This document shows, in pieces, positions 1 through 8,421 of a stretch of 28,604 bases of DNA (position 1 is its first letter; every line of letters starts with the position of its first letter). The translations under genes and the position numbers were made by a program. Under the pieces are notes generated by a model. The model did no database searches. It was given only the letters and a program-made list of their open reading frames with translations, and was not told the DNA's origin. Source of the DNA: Brumimicrobium sp965659845 (GTDB taxonomy: Bacteria; Bacteroidota; Bacteroidia; Flavobacteriales_D; Crocinitomicaceae); contig CBFHXS010000021.1 of assembly GCA_965659845.1 (NCBI GenBank), forward strand, positions 1 to 28,604. The letters are read 5' to 3'.

Positions 1-806
1 CATCAGCTGGACAAGCTCAAGCTGTTCAGTTAATTGGTACAATTCAGCCTTATGACGTTCATGTAGCTGTAATTGATAAAACTGATGATCAAGGAACGGG
101 TCAAGATGCTCCAGTTTGGGATGAACTTCAAGCAAAAGCGGATGAGTTTTACTGTCCAGATTATCCCGTATCAAATGCGATGTATTTTAACGGGAATGAT
201 GCAGTAGTTCTTGCTAAAGGAACAGTATTGGATGTTCCGGGTGCTCAACTGATTGATGTTTTTGGAAAGATTGGTGAAGATCCTGATAACGGTAACTGTA
301 ATACAGATGATTTTAGTACTTGCGGTTGGACAACAGGATTTCCATATGTTGCGCCAGCAGGAGTTGTTGCAACAACTGACCACTCAATGATTCGTAAGAA
401 TGATGTGCTTGCGGGTATTACAAGTCCAGTAATCTCATTCTTTGATCCTTTAGATGAATGGGATACAATTCCACCAAATGTTCTGGATCAAAACCAGCAA
501 TTAGTTGGGAATTGGGAGTCATTAGGTTCACATGAGTGTGATTGCGAATTCCTTTCAGTGGATAACGAAACTATAGCGAATGTTGGAATCTTCCCAAACC
601 CATCAGAAGATGGAGTATTCAACTTTACGTCTAAAGAAAATATTGTAGAGATTGCTGTTTACAACACTTTAGGTCAAAATATTTTGACTGAGGTTAATAC
701 AGGCGGAATTACTACATTAACGATTGCTGCGGATAAAGGTGTTTACCTTGTGAACATAAAAACTGCTAACGGAACAGTTGCATCTCGAAGAGTTGTAATT
801 AAATAA
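1..806 (+). CDS. Secreted lamin-tail-domain-like protein with T9SS sorting domain (5' partial)
   Basis: The reading frame is open from base 3 and runs into the window, so the true start lies upstream; the first ATG, at 180, is internal. The visible part contains a block resembling bacterial lamin-tail-like (LTD) domains: YFNGNDAVVL, then DVFGKIGEDP, a second-strand region with a DHSMIRK motif, and a closing SLGSHECDC segment. The last 75 or so residues form a T9SS type A sorting domain (IFPNPSEDG, then VYNTLGQ, ending in RRVVIK). T9SS exports such proteins across the outer membrane and releases or anchors them at the surface. LTD-like domains often accompany extracellular nucleases and phosphatases in Bacteroidota, which fits the nuclease and nucleotidase genes downstream. 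The catalytic part, if any, is outside the window. A strong terminator follows the stop. Confidence 0.85.
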   Translation, partial: SAGQAQAVQLIGTIQPYDVHVAVIDKTDDQGTGQDAPVWDELQAKADEFYCPDYPVSNAMYFNGNDAVVLAKGTVLDVPGAQLIDVFGKIGEDPDNGNCNTDDFSTCGWTTGFPYVAPAGVVATTDHSMIRKNDVLAGITSPVISFFDPLDEWDTIPPNVLDQNQQLVGNWESLGSHECDCEFLSVDNETIANVGIFPNPSEDGVFNFTSKENIVEIAVYNTLGQNILTEVNTGGITTLTIAADKGVYLVNIKTANGTVASRRVVIK

Positions 807-814
807 TAAGTATC

Positions 815-840
815 AGGGGAGCATGTTGCTCCCCTTTTTT
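815..840 (+). terminator. Rho-independent terminator after the LTD/T9SS gene
   Basis: A perfect stem with arms AGGGGAGCA (815-823) and TGCTCCCCT (827-835) and a 3-nt loop is followed by an uninterrupted T run. It sits 9 nt after the stop codon of the upstream gene and only 14 nt before the GTG start of the TonB-dependent receptor. Confidence 0.9.
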
Positions 841-853
841 AATTTTTTTTGCT

Positions 854-3574
854 GTGATTAGAAATTATTTGTTCTTAGCCTTTTTACTTCCTTTTATTGT
901 CTTTTCACAAAAAGGAACATTGACCGGAAATGTAAAAGACCATTCAACACAAGAGGCTGTAATTGGTGCATATGTATATATCTCTGATGAATTCAGAGCT
1001 AAAGCTGCACTGGATGGGTCTTATGAAATCAAGGATATTCCGTATGGAGATTACGAAATACGCATATCTATGTTTTCATATGATACGGTCGTTAAAAAGA
1101 TTACAATTGACAAACCTAAGACTGAGAAGAATTTCAGTATGGGGGATACTCAAGAAATGGAAGAGGTTGAGGTGATCGGTCAGCTCGCTGTTGATAGAAA
1201 AACTCCAGTTGCTGTGACACGAATTTCAGCAAAAGAAATTGATGAAGAGTTAGGTTCGCAAGAACTGCCAATGGTCTTGAACTCAACACCAGGTGTACAT
1301 GCAACTCAACAAGGTGGTGGAGATGGAGATGCTAGAATTAGTATTCGAGGTTTCGATCAACGAAATGTTGGAGTTATGATTGATGGTGTACCTGTGAACG
1401 ACATGGAGAACGGTTGGGTTTATTGGAGTAACTGGTTTGGTTTGGATCAGATCACAAGCCAAATCCAGGTGCAAAGAGGACTCGGAGCTACGAAATTAGC
1501 AATGCCTTCTGTAGGAGGTACAATGAATATAATTACCCAACCAACTGGAGGTAAACGCAGAATAAAGGTTAATCAAGAATACGGTGCAGGTAACTTTCTA
1601 AGAACATCGTTTTCTTATAAATCTGGTAAATTAAAGAATGGATGGGGAGTGCTTTTTTCAGGTTCTTATAAACAAGGTGATGGATGGGTTGATGGCCTTT
1701 ACACACGCGGCGGATTCTACTATTTGAAAATCCAGAAGCGTATGGGTAAACACTTAATATCCTTGAGTGGATTTGGAGCTCCTCAGGAACATGCGCAAAG
1801 ATCATTCAATCAGCCTATTGAATATTGGAATAGAGAATACGCAAGAGATCTTGGAATTCAAGTTTCTGATACTGCTTTTAATACGGGTTGGGGAATTAGA
1901 CATAACCAGCATTATGGATACGTGACGAATGAAAACGGTCAAAGAGAAGTAAAAGCTGAAAGAAGAAATTATTATCACAAACCGCAAATTACATTAAAAG
2001 ATTTTTGGAGAGTGAATGATAAATTGTCAATTTCCAACATGGCATATGTATCTATAGGTAGGGGTGGAGGAGAGCGCCTAAGAAACTCAGGAGGAATCAT
2101 TAGAGACGATCAAGGTTTAGTAGATTGGGATGCAATCATTCAAGGGAATCAGGTGGTTTCTTTGTTCGGTCAAGAATTTCCTGCAATAGACCCAGCTTAT
2201 GATGATGAATTATTAAAATCATCCCAAGTTTTGACAGCTTCAGTAAACAACCACATGTGGATAGGAGGTATTTCTCAATTTGATTACGATTTGAATAAAT
2301 ATTGGAATATTTCAGCTGGATTAGATTACAGGTATTACCGTGGAGAGCATTATACTGAACTTAGAGAACTCCTTGGTGGAGATTATTGGGTCAATACCCA
2401 AGATAAAAATGATCCTGACCCGATGAAGGTTGAAGGAGATAAAGTGGGGTGGCAGCCATACCACAACCATAGAGACGGTTTAGTGCAATGGGCAGGTGGT
2501 TTTGCTCAAGCAGAGTACTCCAAAGGAAGATGGTCAGCATTTGCAAACCTTTCAACTGTAGTAAATGGATATAAAGGCATTGATTACCATGCCAAAAGAG
2601 AATTAGCTTTAAGTGATACTACGCTTCTAATCGGAGCAACAGATACTATCAATTACAACGGTAATACATATAATGCGAGCAGTCCTGGTTTGGAAAATCA
2701 ACAAACTGAATGGAAATGGGTTCCTGGATTTACAATTAAAACAGGTGCTAACTTTAACATTACAGAAAGTTCAAATGTATTTGTGAATATGGGGTACCTC
2801 TCAAGAACTCCACTTTTCTCTAATGTAATTGATAACAATACAAATACATTCTTTGAAGAAATTTTAAATGAGAATATCCTTGCCTTCGAAGCAGGTTATG
2901 GATACCGTTCAAAAAAGTTTAGTGCGAATGTCAACGGATACTACACTTATTGGGAAAACAAACCTTTTCCTTTTGGAGTAGCTGTTCCAGATCCTAACGA
3001 CCCTACTCAGTTTATTCGAGCTAATGTGAATGGGATGGATGCGCTTCACATGGGAATCGAATTTGACGGTGTGTATAAAATCTTCAAAAACTTAGCGATC
3101 GAAGGAATGATCTCTCTGGGAGATTGGACATGGCAATCTTCTGAGACAATTAATGTTGTTGGTCAAACTTTTGAGTTCGATGCTAAAGGAGTACACGTTG
3201 GTGACGCTGCTCAGTCAACGTATGCTGCGGCCGTTCGTTATGAGCCAATACGAAATTCGTACATCAAAGTGAAGTACACTTATTTTGATAGATATTATTC
3301 AGATTTTGACCCTTTCAGCTTGACAGGTGGAAATGGTGGTACTGAGTCATGGCAAATACCTTCTTACGGGTTACTATCTGTGCATGCTGGTTATCGTGTG
3401 AAGTTTGACAATTCTAATCTCGTATTCAGAGGTAATATATTTAATGCATTGAATCAATTGTACATTTCAGATGCAAGAAATAATCAAAACGGGTCAGATT
3501 TTGCTGCAAGCTCTGCCGGAGTATTTTTCGGTCAAGGAGTTCGTTTCAATGTGTCTGTAGGTTTTGAGTTTTAA
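854..3574 (+). CDS. TonB-dependent outer-membrane receptor with carboxypeptidase-like N-terminal domain
   Basis: This 906-residue protein starts at a GTG. No in-frame ATG precedes the signal peptide (MIRNYLFLAF..., cleavage expected after VFSQ), so GTG is the only start that keeps the export signal. Residues about 20-100 form a carboxypeptidase D regulatory-like domain common in Bacteroidota receptors. Residues about 115-240 are the plug, with ELPMVLNSTPGV, RISIRGFDQRN, DGVPVND and GGTMNIIT. The rest is a 22-strand-type beta-barrel ending in an aromatic residue (VGFEF), as outer-membrane proteins do. It would import a TonB/ExbBD-energised ligand. No SusD partner is adjacent, so it is unlikely to be a standard glycan system. 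The next genes, 22 nt and further downstream on the same strand, are an endonuclease and nucleotidase domains, suggesting a nucleic-acid breakdown product as ligand; that assignment is inference. Confidence 0.93.
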   Translation: MIRNYLFLAFLLPFIVFSQKGTLTGNVKDHSTQEAVIGAYVYISDEFRAKAALDGSYEIKDIPYGDYEIRISMFSYDTVVKKITIDKPKTEKNFSMGDTQEMEEVEVIGQLAVDRKTPVAVTRISAKEIDEELGSQELPMVLNSTPGVHATQQGGGDGDARISIRGFDQRNVGVMIDGVPVNDMENGWVYWSNWFGLDQITSQIQVQRGLGATKLAMPSVGGTMNIITQPTGGKRRIKVNQEYGAGNFLRTSFSYKSGKLKNGWGVLFSGSYKQGDGWVDGLYTRGGFYYLKIQKRMGKHLISLSGFGAPQEHAQRSFNQPIEYWNREYARDLGIQVSDTAFNTGWGIRHNQHYGYVTNENGQREVKAERRNYYHKPQITLKDFWRVNDKLSISNMAYVSIGRGGGERLRNSGGIIRDDQGLVDWDAIIQGNQVVSLFGQEFPAIDPAYDDELLKSSQVLTASVNNHMWIGGISQFDYDLNKYWNISAGLDYRYYRGEHYTELRELLGGDYWVNTQDKNDPDPMKVEGDKVGWQPYHNHRDGLVQWAGGFAQAEYSKGRWSAFANLSTVVNGYKGIDYHAKRELALSDTTLLIGATDTINYNGNTYNASSPGLENQQTEWKWVPGFTIKTGANFNITESSNVFVNMGYLSRTPLFSNVIDNNTNTFFEEILNENILAFEAGYGYRSKKFSANVNGYYTYWENKPFPFGVAVPDPNDPTQFIRANVNGMDALHMGIEFDGVYKIFKNLAIEGMISLGDWTWQSSETINVVGQTFEFDAKGVHVGDAAQSTYAAAVRYEPIRNSYIKVKYTYFDRYYSDFDPFSLTGGNGGTESWQIPSYGLLSVHAGYRVKFDNSNLVFRGNIFNALNQLYISDARNNQNGSDFAASSAGVFFGQGVRFNVSVGFEF

Positions 3575-3596
3575 TTAATGGTGTAAATAATACAAA

Positions 3597-5897
3597 ATGA
3601 ATAAAAAGTTAACATTTATCGGAGCGCTTTTCTGCTTTTCCACATTGTTTGGACAAACAGATATTGATGATGCTCGTTCGAACTTTTCGATAGGACAAAC
3701 AGTAACGATAACTGGTGTATCTTCAGATGGGGGAGAACTAGGGCCTATTCGTTATATCCAAGATGAAACTGGAGGAATACCTGTGTATGGTTTCACACAA
3801 GTAGGTGGAGTAAATCGCGGTGATTCTGTTACTGTAACAGGTGAGCTGAAAGATTTCAACGGACTTCTAGAGATTGACCCTATAACAAGCTTAGTAGATG
3901 AAGGAACAGGAAATGAAATTGATCCATGGTTGATTTCAATCCCAAATATGGGAGAGACTTTCGAAGGAAGATTAGTACAAATCGATGATGTAACTTTTCC
4001 TGATGCTGGAGGTACATTTGCAGCATCTACAAACTATGACTTCACGGACGGTATAAATACAGGTCAGTTGAGAGTTTCCCCAGATTGTGGTTTGGTTGGT
4101 GAACCTATCCCTTCTGGTGCTCAGTCTTTAGTCGGATTGATGAGTCAATATATTTCAAACTACCAGATCTTACCGAGAGACGCAAATGACATCTTTCCTT
4201 ACACGGCTCCGGATAAAAAGTTAGAGGTTGAGGTTGATGGTGCTGTTTTCTTGAATGGAGAAACGGCATTCTTAGGAACATCAGTTTCAACTCCAATCAT
4301 TTTGAAGAACCTTGGAATAAATAACCTGACGATATCAAGTGTCAATATCACGGGGCCACAAGCTGGTGATTTTTCAACTGATATTGCAGCAGGGGCTATT
4401 GCTGGAGCAGGACAAACGAACAATACGATTTCTTTCACATCTGGAGGTAACGGTTCACGTCAGGCTGTTTTGGAAATAGTTTCAGATGATCCTGATAATC
4501 CAAACTTTAGTATCGATTTGTTCGCAATAGGTACAGATGGCCTTGCTACAGAACCGGCAACAAATCCTTCAGCTTTGCAATTTTCAAATGTGAATCCTTA
4601 TACATTAACAGCAACGTTTACTGCTGCAAATGATGCTGAACAATACATTGTAGTTTGGAAAGAAGGAAGTGCACCGACTGGAGATCCAGTTGATGGGACA
4701 GAATATCAACGTGGTGACATCGTCGGTGATGGACAAGTAGCTTTTATTGGCTCAGGTAACTCTTTTACACCGCGAGGAATAATAGCAAACACAGATTATT
4801 ACTTTGCCGTTTATGGTTTCAATGGCTATGGTCAATATGTAAACTATAATCAATCCGGAGTTCTCACAGGAAATGAATCTTCGACTGGTGAAGAAATTGG
4901 TTCATATTATAACGGAATTTCTAGCCAAAATACATCATTGATCGACGATTTAACAACGTTGATTAATCCACACATTTTCAATTCATACTTTCTTTATAAA
5001 ACGTTGATGATGGATCAATTTGAAGTTCGAGATACAGTGAATGGTGAATCATATGTAGTGTGTGCCTATTCTGGAGAACGCAAAGTATTTAGTGGTTTGT
5101 TTGATTGGCAAACAGTTGGATATTCTAGAGAGCATACTTATGCTCACTCTTGGATGCCAACATTTCCAGCTGATGGACAGCCGAATGAATTAGAATATGT
5201 AGATTACCATAACTTGTATCCAACAAACCTTTCTCAGGCAAACTCGCCAAGAAGTAACTTGCCTTTTGATATTATTGTAGGAACTCCAGTGTTTAATTAT
5301 TTAGGAGGATCTGTTGGGTATAGGGCTGATGGAGATTTAGTTTACGAACCGCGAGAAGCGCAAAAAGGGAACTTAGCTCGAGCGATATTCTATATGGCAA
5401 CATGTTACAATGGTGCCAATGGAACTGGTGATGATTGGTCAATACCTTCTAATCAATCTCAAGAAATATTGAAAGATTGGCATTTTGGTGATCTACCTGA
5501 TAATTATGAGATTGCTCGCCATGAGTTGATCTATGACCTTCAAGATAATCGTAATCCATATATTGATAGTGTTGATTTCGCATGTTATGTTGACTTTTCT
5601 TCAATGGCATATGACGCAAATACTGCAGGATGTGAAGACTTGTCAGTTTCTCAGGAGGATATAGAAAACAACCTCGTTGTATTCCCCAACCCTTCAAACG
5701 ACATCGTTTATGTTCAAGTGAATGGAATGAAGGTAGAGGAAGTGAAAGTGATTGACATGATGGGACGATCAGTACAGTCCTTTACTTCAAATAAAAATGC
5801 AGTCGAGGTAAATGTTGCAAATATTCCAGCAGGAAGTTACTTCATTGAGGTAATTACAAACGCAGGGTCAACTACAAGAAAGATTATCGTAAAATAG
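3597..5897 (+). CDS. Secreted endonuclease I family nuclease with OB-fold, Ig-like and T9SS domains
   Basis: A 766-residue modular secreted protein. The signal peptide ends near FGQ (residue 20). Residues about 20-200 form an OB-fold/DUF5689-like region (GQTVTITGVSS, RYIQDETGGIPVYG, YQILPRDANDIFP). Residues about 205-310 resemble ASPM/SPD-2/hydin or choice-of-anchor Ig folds (GTSVSTPIILKNLG). A fibronectin-III-like segment follows. The catalytic part, about 430-670, matches the endonuclease I (EndA/NucM) family: REHTYAHSW near 511, DYHNLYPTNLSQANSPRS near 535, then KGNLARAIFYMATCY and DNRNPYID. The His of the REHTYAHSW motif is the expected general base. The C-terminus is a T9SS type A sorting domain (FPNPSND to RKIIVK). 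It should cut extracellular DNA or RNA at or outside the cell surface. The gene lies between the receptor and the nucleotidase genes with short gaps (22 and 11 nt), consistent with one operon. Confidence 0.93.
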   Translation: MNKKLTFIGALFCFSTLFGQTDIDDARSNFSIGQTVTITGVSSDGGELGPIRYIQDETGGIPVYGFTQVGGVNRGDSVTVTGELKDFNGLLEIDPITSLVDEGTGNEIDPWLISIPNMGETFEGRLVQIDDVTFPDAGGTFAASTNYDFTDGINTGQLRVSPDCGLVGEPIPSGAQSLVGLMSQYISNYQILPRDANDIFPYTAPDKKLEVEVDGAVFLNGETAFLGTSVSTPIILKNLGINNLTISSVNITGPQAGDFSTDIAAGAIAGAGQTNNTISFTSGGNGSRQAVLEIVSDDPDNPNFSIDLFAIGTDGLATEPATNPSALQFSNVNPYTLTATFTAANDAEQYIVVWKEGSAPTGDPVDGTEYQRGDIVGDGQVAFIGSGNSFTPRGIIANTDYYFAVYGFNGYGQYVNYNQSGVLTGNESSTGEEIGSYYNGISSQNTSLIDDLTTLINPHIFNSYFLYKTLMMDQFEVRDTVNGESYVVCAYSGERKVFSGLFDWQTVGYSREHTYAHSWMPTFPADGQPNELEYVDYHNLYPTNLSQANSPRSNLPFDIIVGTPVFNYLGGSVGYRADGDLVYEPREAQKGNLARAIFYMATCYNGANGTGDDWSIPSNQSQEILKDWHFGDLPDNYEIARHELIYDLQDNRNPYIDSVDFACYVDFSSMAYDANTAGCEDLSVSQEDIENNLVVFPNPSNDIVYVQVNGMKVEEVKVIDMMGRSVQSFTSNKNAVEVNVANIPAGSYFIEVITNAGSTTRKIIVK

Positions 5898-5908
5898 TCA
5901 TCTTTTAA

Positions 5909-6622
5909 ATGAGTTTTAAGCAGGTTATTTTACTATTTACAGTTGGAGCAGGTCTATGGGCCTGCTCTTCTGTTCGCAATATATATGTTCAGACGGATAG
6001 AGTTCCAGTTACTACATTGACGGAACAAAATGATAGTATATCTGATTTTATAAAACCATACAAGAAAGAACTATCCTATGAGATGGATAAAGTCATTGGT
6101 TATGCAACCGAAGATCTTGTGAGGTTAAGACCTGAGGGGGCATTGGGTAATTTCGTAGCAGACGCTACAATAGATTACCTAATTCGTTCTCAAGAAATTC
6201 AAAAGGATCAATACATCTGTTTAATGAATCATGGAGGATTGCGTGCTCCAATTTCCAAAGGGGATATCACTACAGGCGACATATATAAACTAATGCCTTT
6301 CGACAATACGGTCGTACTAGCGAAGTTACCGGTTTCTGCCCTTGAATCTATTTGCGACTATATTCAATCTTCGGGAGGAGAACCATTAGCTGGATTTACG
6401 CTGAAAGATGGTTCGTGTGCATTGAATGCTAAAAATAATTCAGATACTTTGTATGTTGTTACAAGTGATTACCTTTTCAACGGAGGTGACCATATGGATT
6501 TTTTTGAACTGAGTTACAGTTCAAGAAATACCGGGGTGTTTTTAAGAGATATGCTTATCGATTTCGTCAAAGAGTACGATACGATCAGACCAGTTATAGA
6601 AGGGAGAATAAACTTTGAATGA
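5909..6622 (+). CDS. 5'-nucleotidase C-terminal domain lipoprotein
   Basis: This 237-residue protein contains only the substrate-binding C-terminal domain of the UshA-type 5'-nucleotidases (5_nucleotid_C). Visible motifs are GNFVADAT (about 81), MNHGGLRAP (about 106), MPFDNTVV (about 130) and NGGDHMDFF (about 191). The N-terminus is a lipoprotein signal with lipobox LWAC and the lipidated Cys near residue 20. The residues after the Cys are not acidic, so there is no clear surface-export signal, and a periplasm-facing membrane anchor is expected. In the usual enzyme this domain follows the metallophosphatase domain in one chain. Here it is a separate gene placed first, and its stop overlaps the start of the metallophosphatase gene by 4 nt (ATGA), implying coupled translation and a two-subunit enzyme. 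Confidence 0.88.
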   Translation: MSFKQVILLFTVGAGLWACSSVRNIYVQTDRVPVTTLTEQNDSISDFIKPYKKELSYEMDKVIGYATEDLVRLRPEGALGNFVADATIDYLIRSQEIQKDQYICLMNHGGLRAPISKGDITTGDIYKLMPFDNTVVLAKLPVSALESICDYIQSSGGEPLAGFTLKDGSCALNAKNNSDTLYVVTSDYLFNGGDHMDFFELSYSSRNTGVFLRDMLIDFVKEYDTIRPVIEGRINFE

Positions 6623-7530
6623 TGAAAAGAAGGGTCTTTTTACAACATAGTGCATTGATGGGAGCCGGATTAACTCTAGCACCTTCTGCACTAGCAGCTG
6701 GGAAAACTCCTCAGGAGTTTGAAAAATTGACGATTCTACATACCAATGATACTCATTCGAATATTGAAACATTTCCTTCAAATCATGCAAAGTATCCTGA
6801 TCAAGGAGGTGTAGCAAGAAGGCACACACTGATTCAAAATGTAAGAGCACAAGAACAAAACGTGCTAGTTTTAGATGCGGGAGATATCTTTCAAGGAACT
6901 CCATATTTCAATAAATTTCAAGGGACATTAGAAATGAAACTAATGACCCAGATGGGGTATGACTGCGCAACTATGGGTAACCATGATTTTGATGCCGGGT
7001 TAGACGGTTTTCTAACTGCACATCAGTACGCTGACTTTCCTTTTGTTTGTGCTAATTATGATTTCACCAATACTCAGCTGAAAGGAATCACAAAGTCTTA
7101 TCAAATTTTTCAAAAAGGACCTTTTAAAGTTGGAATATTTGGATTAGGTGTAGGATTAAAAGGTCTAGTTCCAAAAGTACATTACGGAGATACTGTTCAT
7201 CAAGCGCCAATACCAGTTGCTAATAAGATAGCTAAGCACCTTCGTTTTGAAGAGGATTGTGATTTGGTCATTTGTTTATCACACCTTGGTTATCACAAAA
7301 AACAGTTCGACGATTGCGATACGCTGTTGGCTGCGGAAACCGAAAATATTGACTTAATCATAGGAGGTCACACGCATACTTTTTTAGATCGACCTGAAGT
7401 ACATAAAAACAAAATAGGAGAGAAGGTGCTCATCAATCAAGTAGGTTGGGCAGGTCTAGCTTTAGGTCGAATCGATTTCTACCTCGGTGAAAAGAAAAAG
7501 CATGAACGTCATAAGCTGGTCATGGTTTAG
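6619..7530 (+). CDS. Tat-exported 5'-nucleotidase metallophosphatase domain protein
   Basis: A 303-residue calcineurin-like phosphoesterase corresponding to the N-terminal catalytic domain of UshA-type 5'-nucleotidases. Metal-binding motifs are all present: NDTHS (D44, H46), DAGDIFQGT (D89), GNHDF (N121, H122), SHLGYH (H222) and GGHTHT (H251, H253). The N-terminus carries a twin-arginine motif (KRRVFLQ) before a hydrophobic stretch and ALAA cleavage site, so export by Tat is likely, probably after metal insertion in the cytoplasm. It starts with tandem ATGs (6619 and 6622); the first gives the 4-nt overlap with the preceding gene. The missing C-terminal domain is supplied by that upstream gene. 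Expected activity is removal of phosphate from nucleotides in the periplasm. Confidence 0.9.
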   Translation: MMKRRVFLQHSALMGAGLTLAPSALAAGKTPQEFEKLTILHTNDTHSNIETFPSNHAKYPDQGGVARRHTLIQNVRAQEQNVLVLDAGDIFQGTPYFNKFQGTLEMKLMTQMGYDCATMGNHDFDAGLDGFLTAHQYADFPFVCANYDFTNTQLKGITKSYQIFQKGPFKVGIFGLGVGLKGLVPKVHYGDTVHQAPIPVANKIAKHLRFEEDCDLVICLSHLGYHKKQFDDCDTLLAAETENIDLIIGGHTHTFLDRPEVHKNKIGEKVLINQVGWAGLALGRIDFYLGEKKKHERHKLVMV

Positions 7531-7579
7531 GTACAAACTCTTAATTCTAAATTCATAATCCTAAACCCTAAACTTTATA

Positions 7580-7587
7580 TACCTTTG
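7580..7587 (+). promoter_or_regulatory. Bacteroidota -7 promoter element upstream of panB
   Basis: TACCTTTG is an exact match to the TAnnTTTG consensus and lies 18 nt before the panB ATG. No good TTG was found at the expected -33 distance, so the call rests on the -7 element alone. Confidence 0.6.
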
Positions 7588-7605
7588 CCTTAAAATTACA
7601 ACAAA

Positions 7606-8421
7606 ATGTCTGTACATAATAACGTGAAACGTGTAACAACGCATGTGTTGCATGAGATGAAAGAAAATGGAGAGAAAATCTCAATGTTGACGGGATATGA
7701 TTATTCTATGGCTCGTATTCTAGATACTGCCGGAATTGATGTAATTCTTGTCGGTGATTCAGCTTCCAATGTAATGGCTGGTCACGAAACAACATTGCCG
7801 ATCACATTAGATCAAATGATTTACCATGCATCTTCTGTAGTTCGTGCTGTTGAACGTGCATTGGTTGTTGTTGACATGCCTTTTGGTTCATACCAAGGAA
7901 ATTCTAAAGAGGCACTTTCCAATGCTATTCGAATTATGAAAGAGTCTGGTGGTCACGCTGTAAAAATGGAAGGAGGACAAGAAATAATTGAATCTATTTC
8001 AAGAATCCTAACTGCGGGTATTCCTGTGATGGGACATCTAGGTTTAACACCACAATCCATATATAAGTTTGGAACATATGTAGTTCGTGCAAAAGAAAAT
8101 GAGGAGGCTGATCGACTGATTGAGGATGCAAAAGCATTGGAAGAAGCGGGTTGTTTTGCGATCGTTTTAGAAAAAATACCGGCAGAATTAGCGACTAAAG
8201 TGGCAAAAGAAGTATCCATTCCAATTATTGGTATCGGAGCAGGAAACGGTGTAGATGGTCAAGTATTGGTAGCGCATGATATGTTGGGTATTAATAATGA
8301 GTTTAATCCACGCTTTTTAAGAAAGTATCATAATCTATTCGAAGAAATGTTGGGCTCATTCCAACGTTATATTGAAGACGTTCGTCGTGGAGATTTTCCA
8401 AACGAAAATGAGCAGTATTAA
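7606..8421 (+). CDS. panB: 3-methyl-2-oxobutanoate hydroxymethyltransferase
   Basis: PanB (271 residues, normal length) transfers a hydroxymethyl group from 5,10-methylenetetrahydrofolate to 3-methyl-2-oxobutanoate, giving ketopantoate, the first committed step of pantothenate and coenzyme A synthesis in the cytoplasm. Family signatures are clear along the TIM barrel: SMLTGYDYSMA, VGDSASNVMAGH with the first metal-binding Asp, VVVDMPFGSYQG with the second, KMEGG with the metal-binding Glu, and IPIIGIGAGNGVDGQVLV near the end. No panC or panD is nearby. The stop codon overlaps the start of the pseudouridine synthase gene by one base (TAATG), so the two are probably co-transcribed. A -7 element lies just upstream. 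Confidence 0.97.
   Translation: MSVHNNVKRVTTHVLHEMKENGEKISMLTGYDYSMARILDTAGIDVILVGDSASNVMAGHETTLPITLDQMIYHASSVVRAVERALVVVDMPFGSYQGNSKEALSNAIRIMKESGGHAVKMEGGQEIIESISRILTAGIPVMGHLGLTPQSIYKFGTYVVRAKENEEADRLIEDAKALEEAGCFAIVLEKIPAELATKVAKEVSIPIIGIGAGNGVDGQVLVAHDMLGINNEFNPRFLRKYHNLFEEMLGSFQRYIEDVRRGDFPNENEQY

Noticed and set aside
6542..6904. 120-codon open frame on the minus strand across the junction of the two nucleotidase genes
   Set aside because: It lies wholly antisense to two well-supported genes, lacks any family signature and has no start or promoter signal of its own.
5909..7530. Frameshift or sequencing error splitting one 5'-nucleotidase
   Set aside because: The domain order is the reverse of the fused enzyme and each half has its own export signal, so these are two real genes.
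7524..7567. GGTTTAGG and CCTAAACC inverted repeat after the nucleotidase gene
   Set aside because: The 28-nt loop, the lack of a T run and the overlap with the stop codon and repeated CTAAA sequence make a terminator unlikely.
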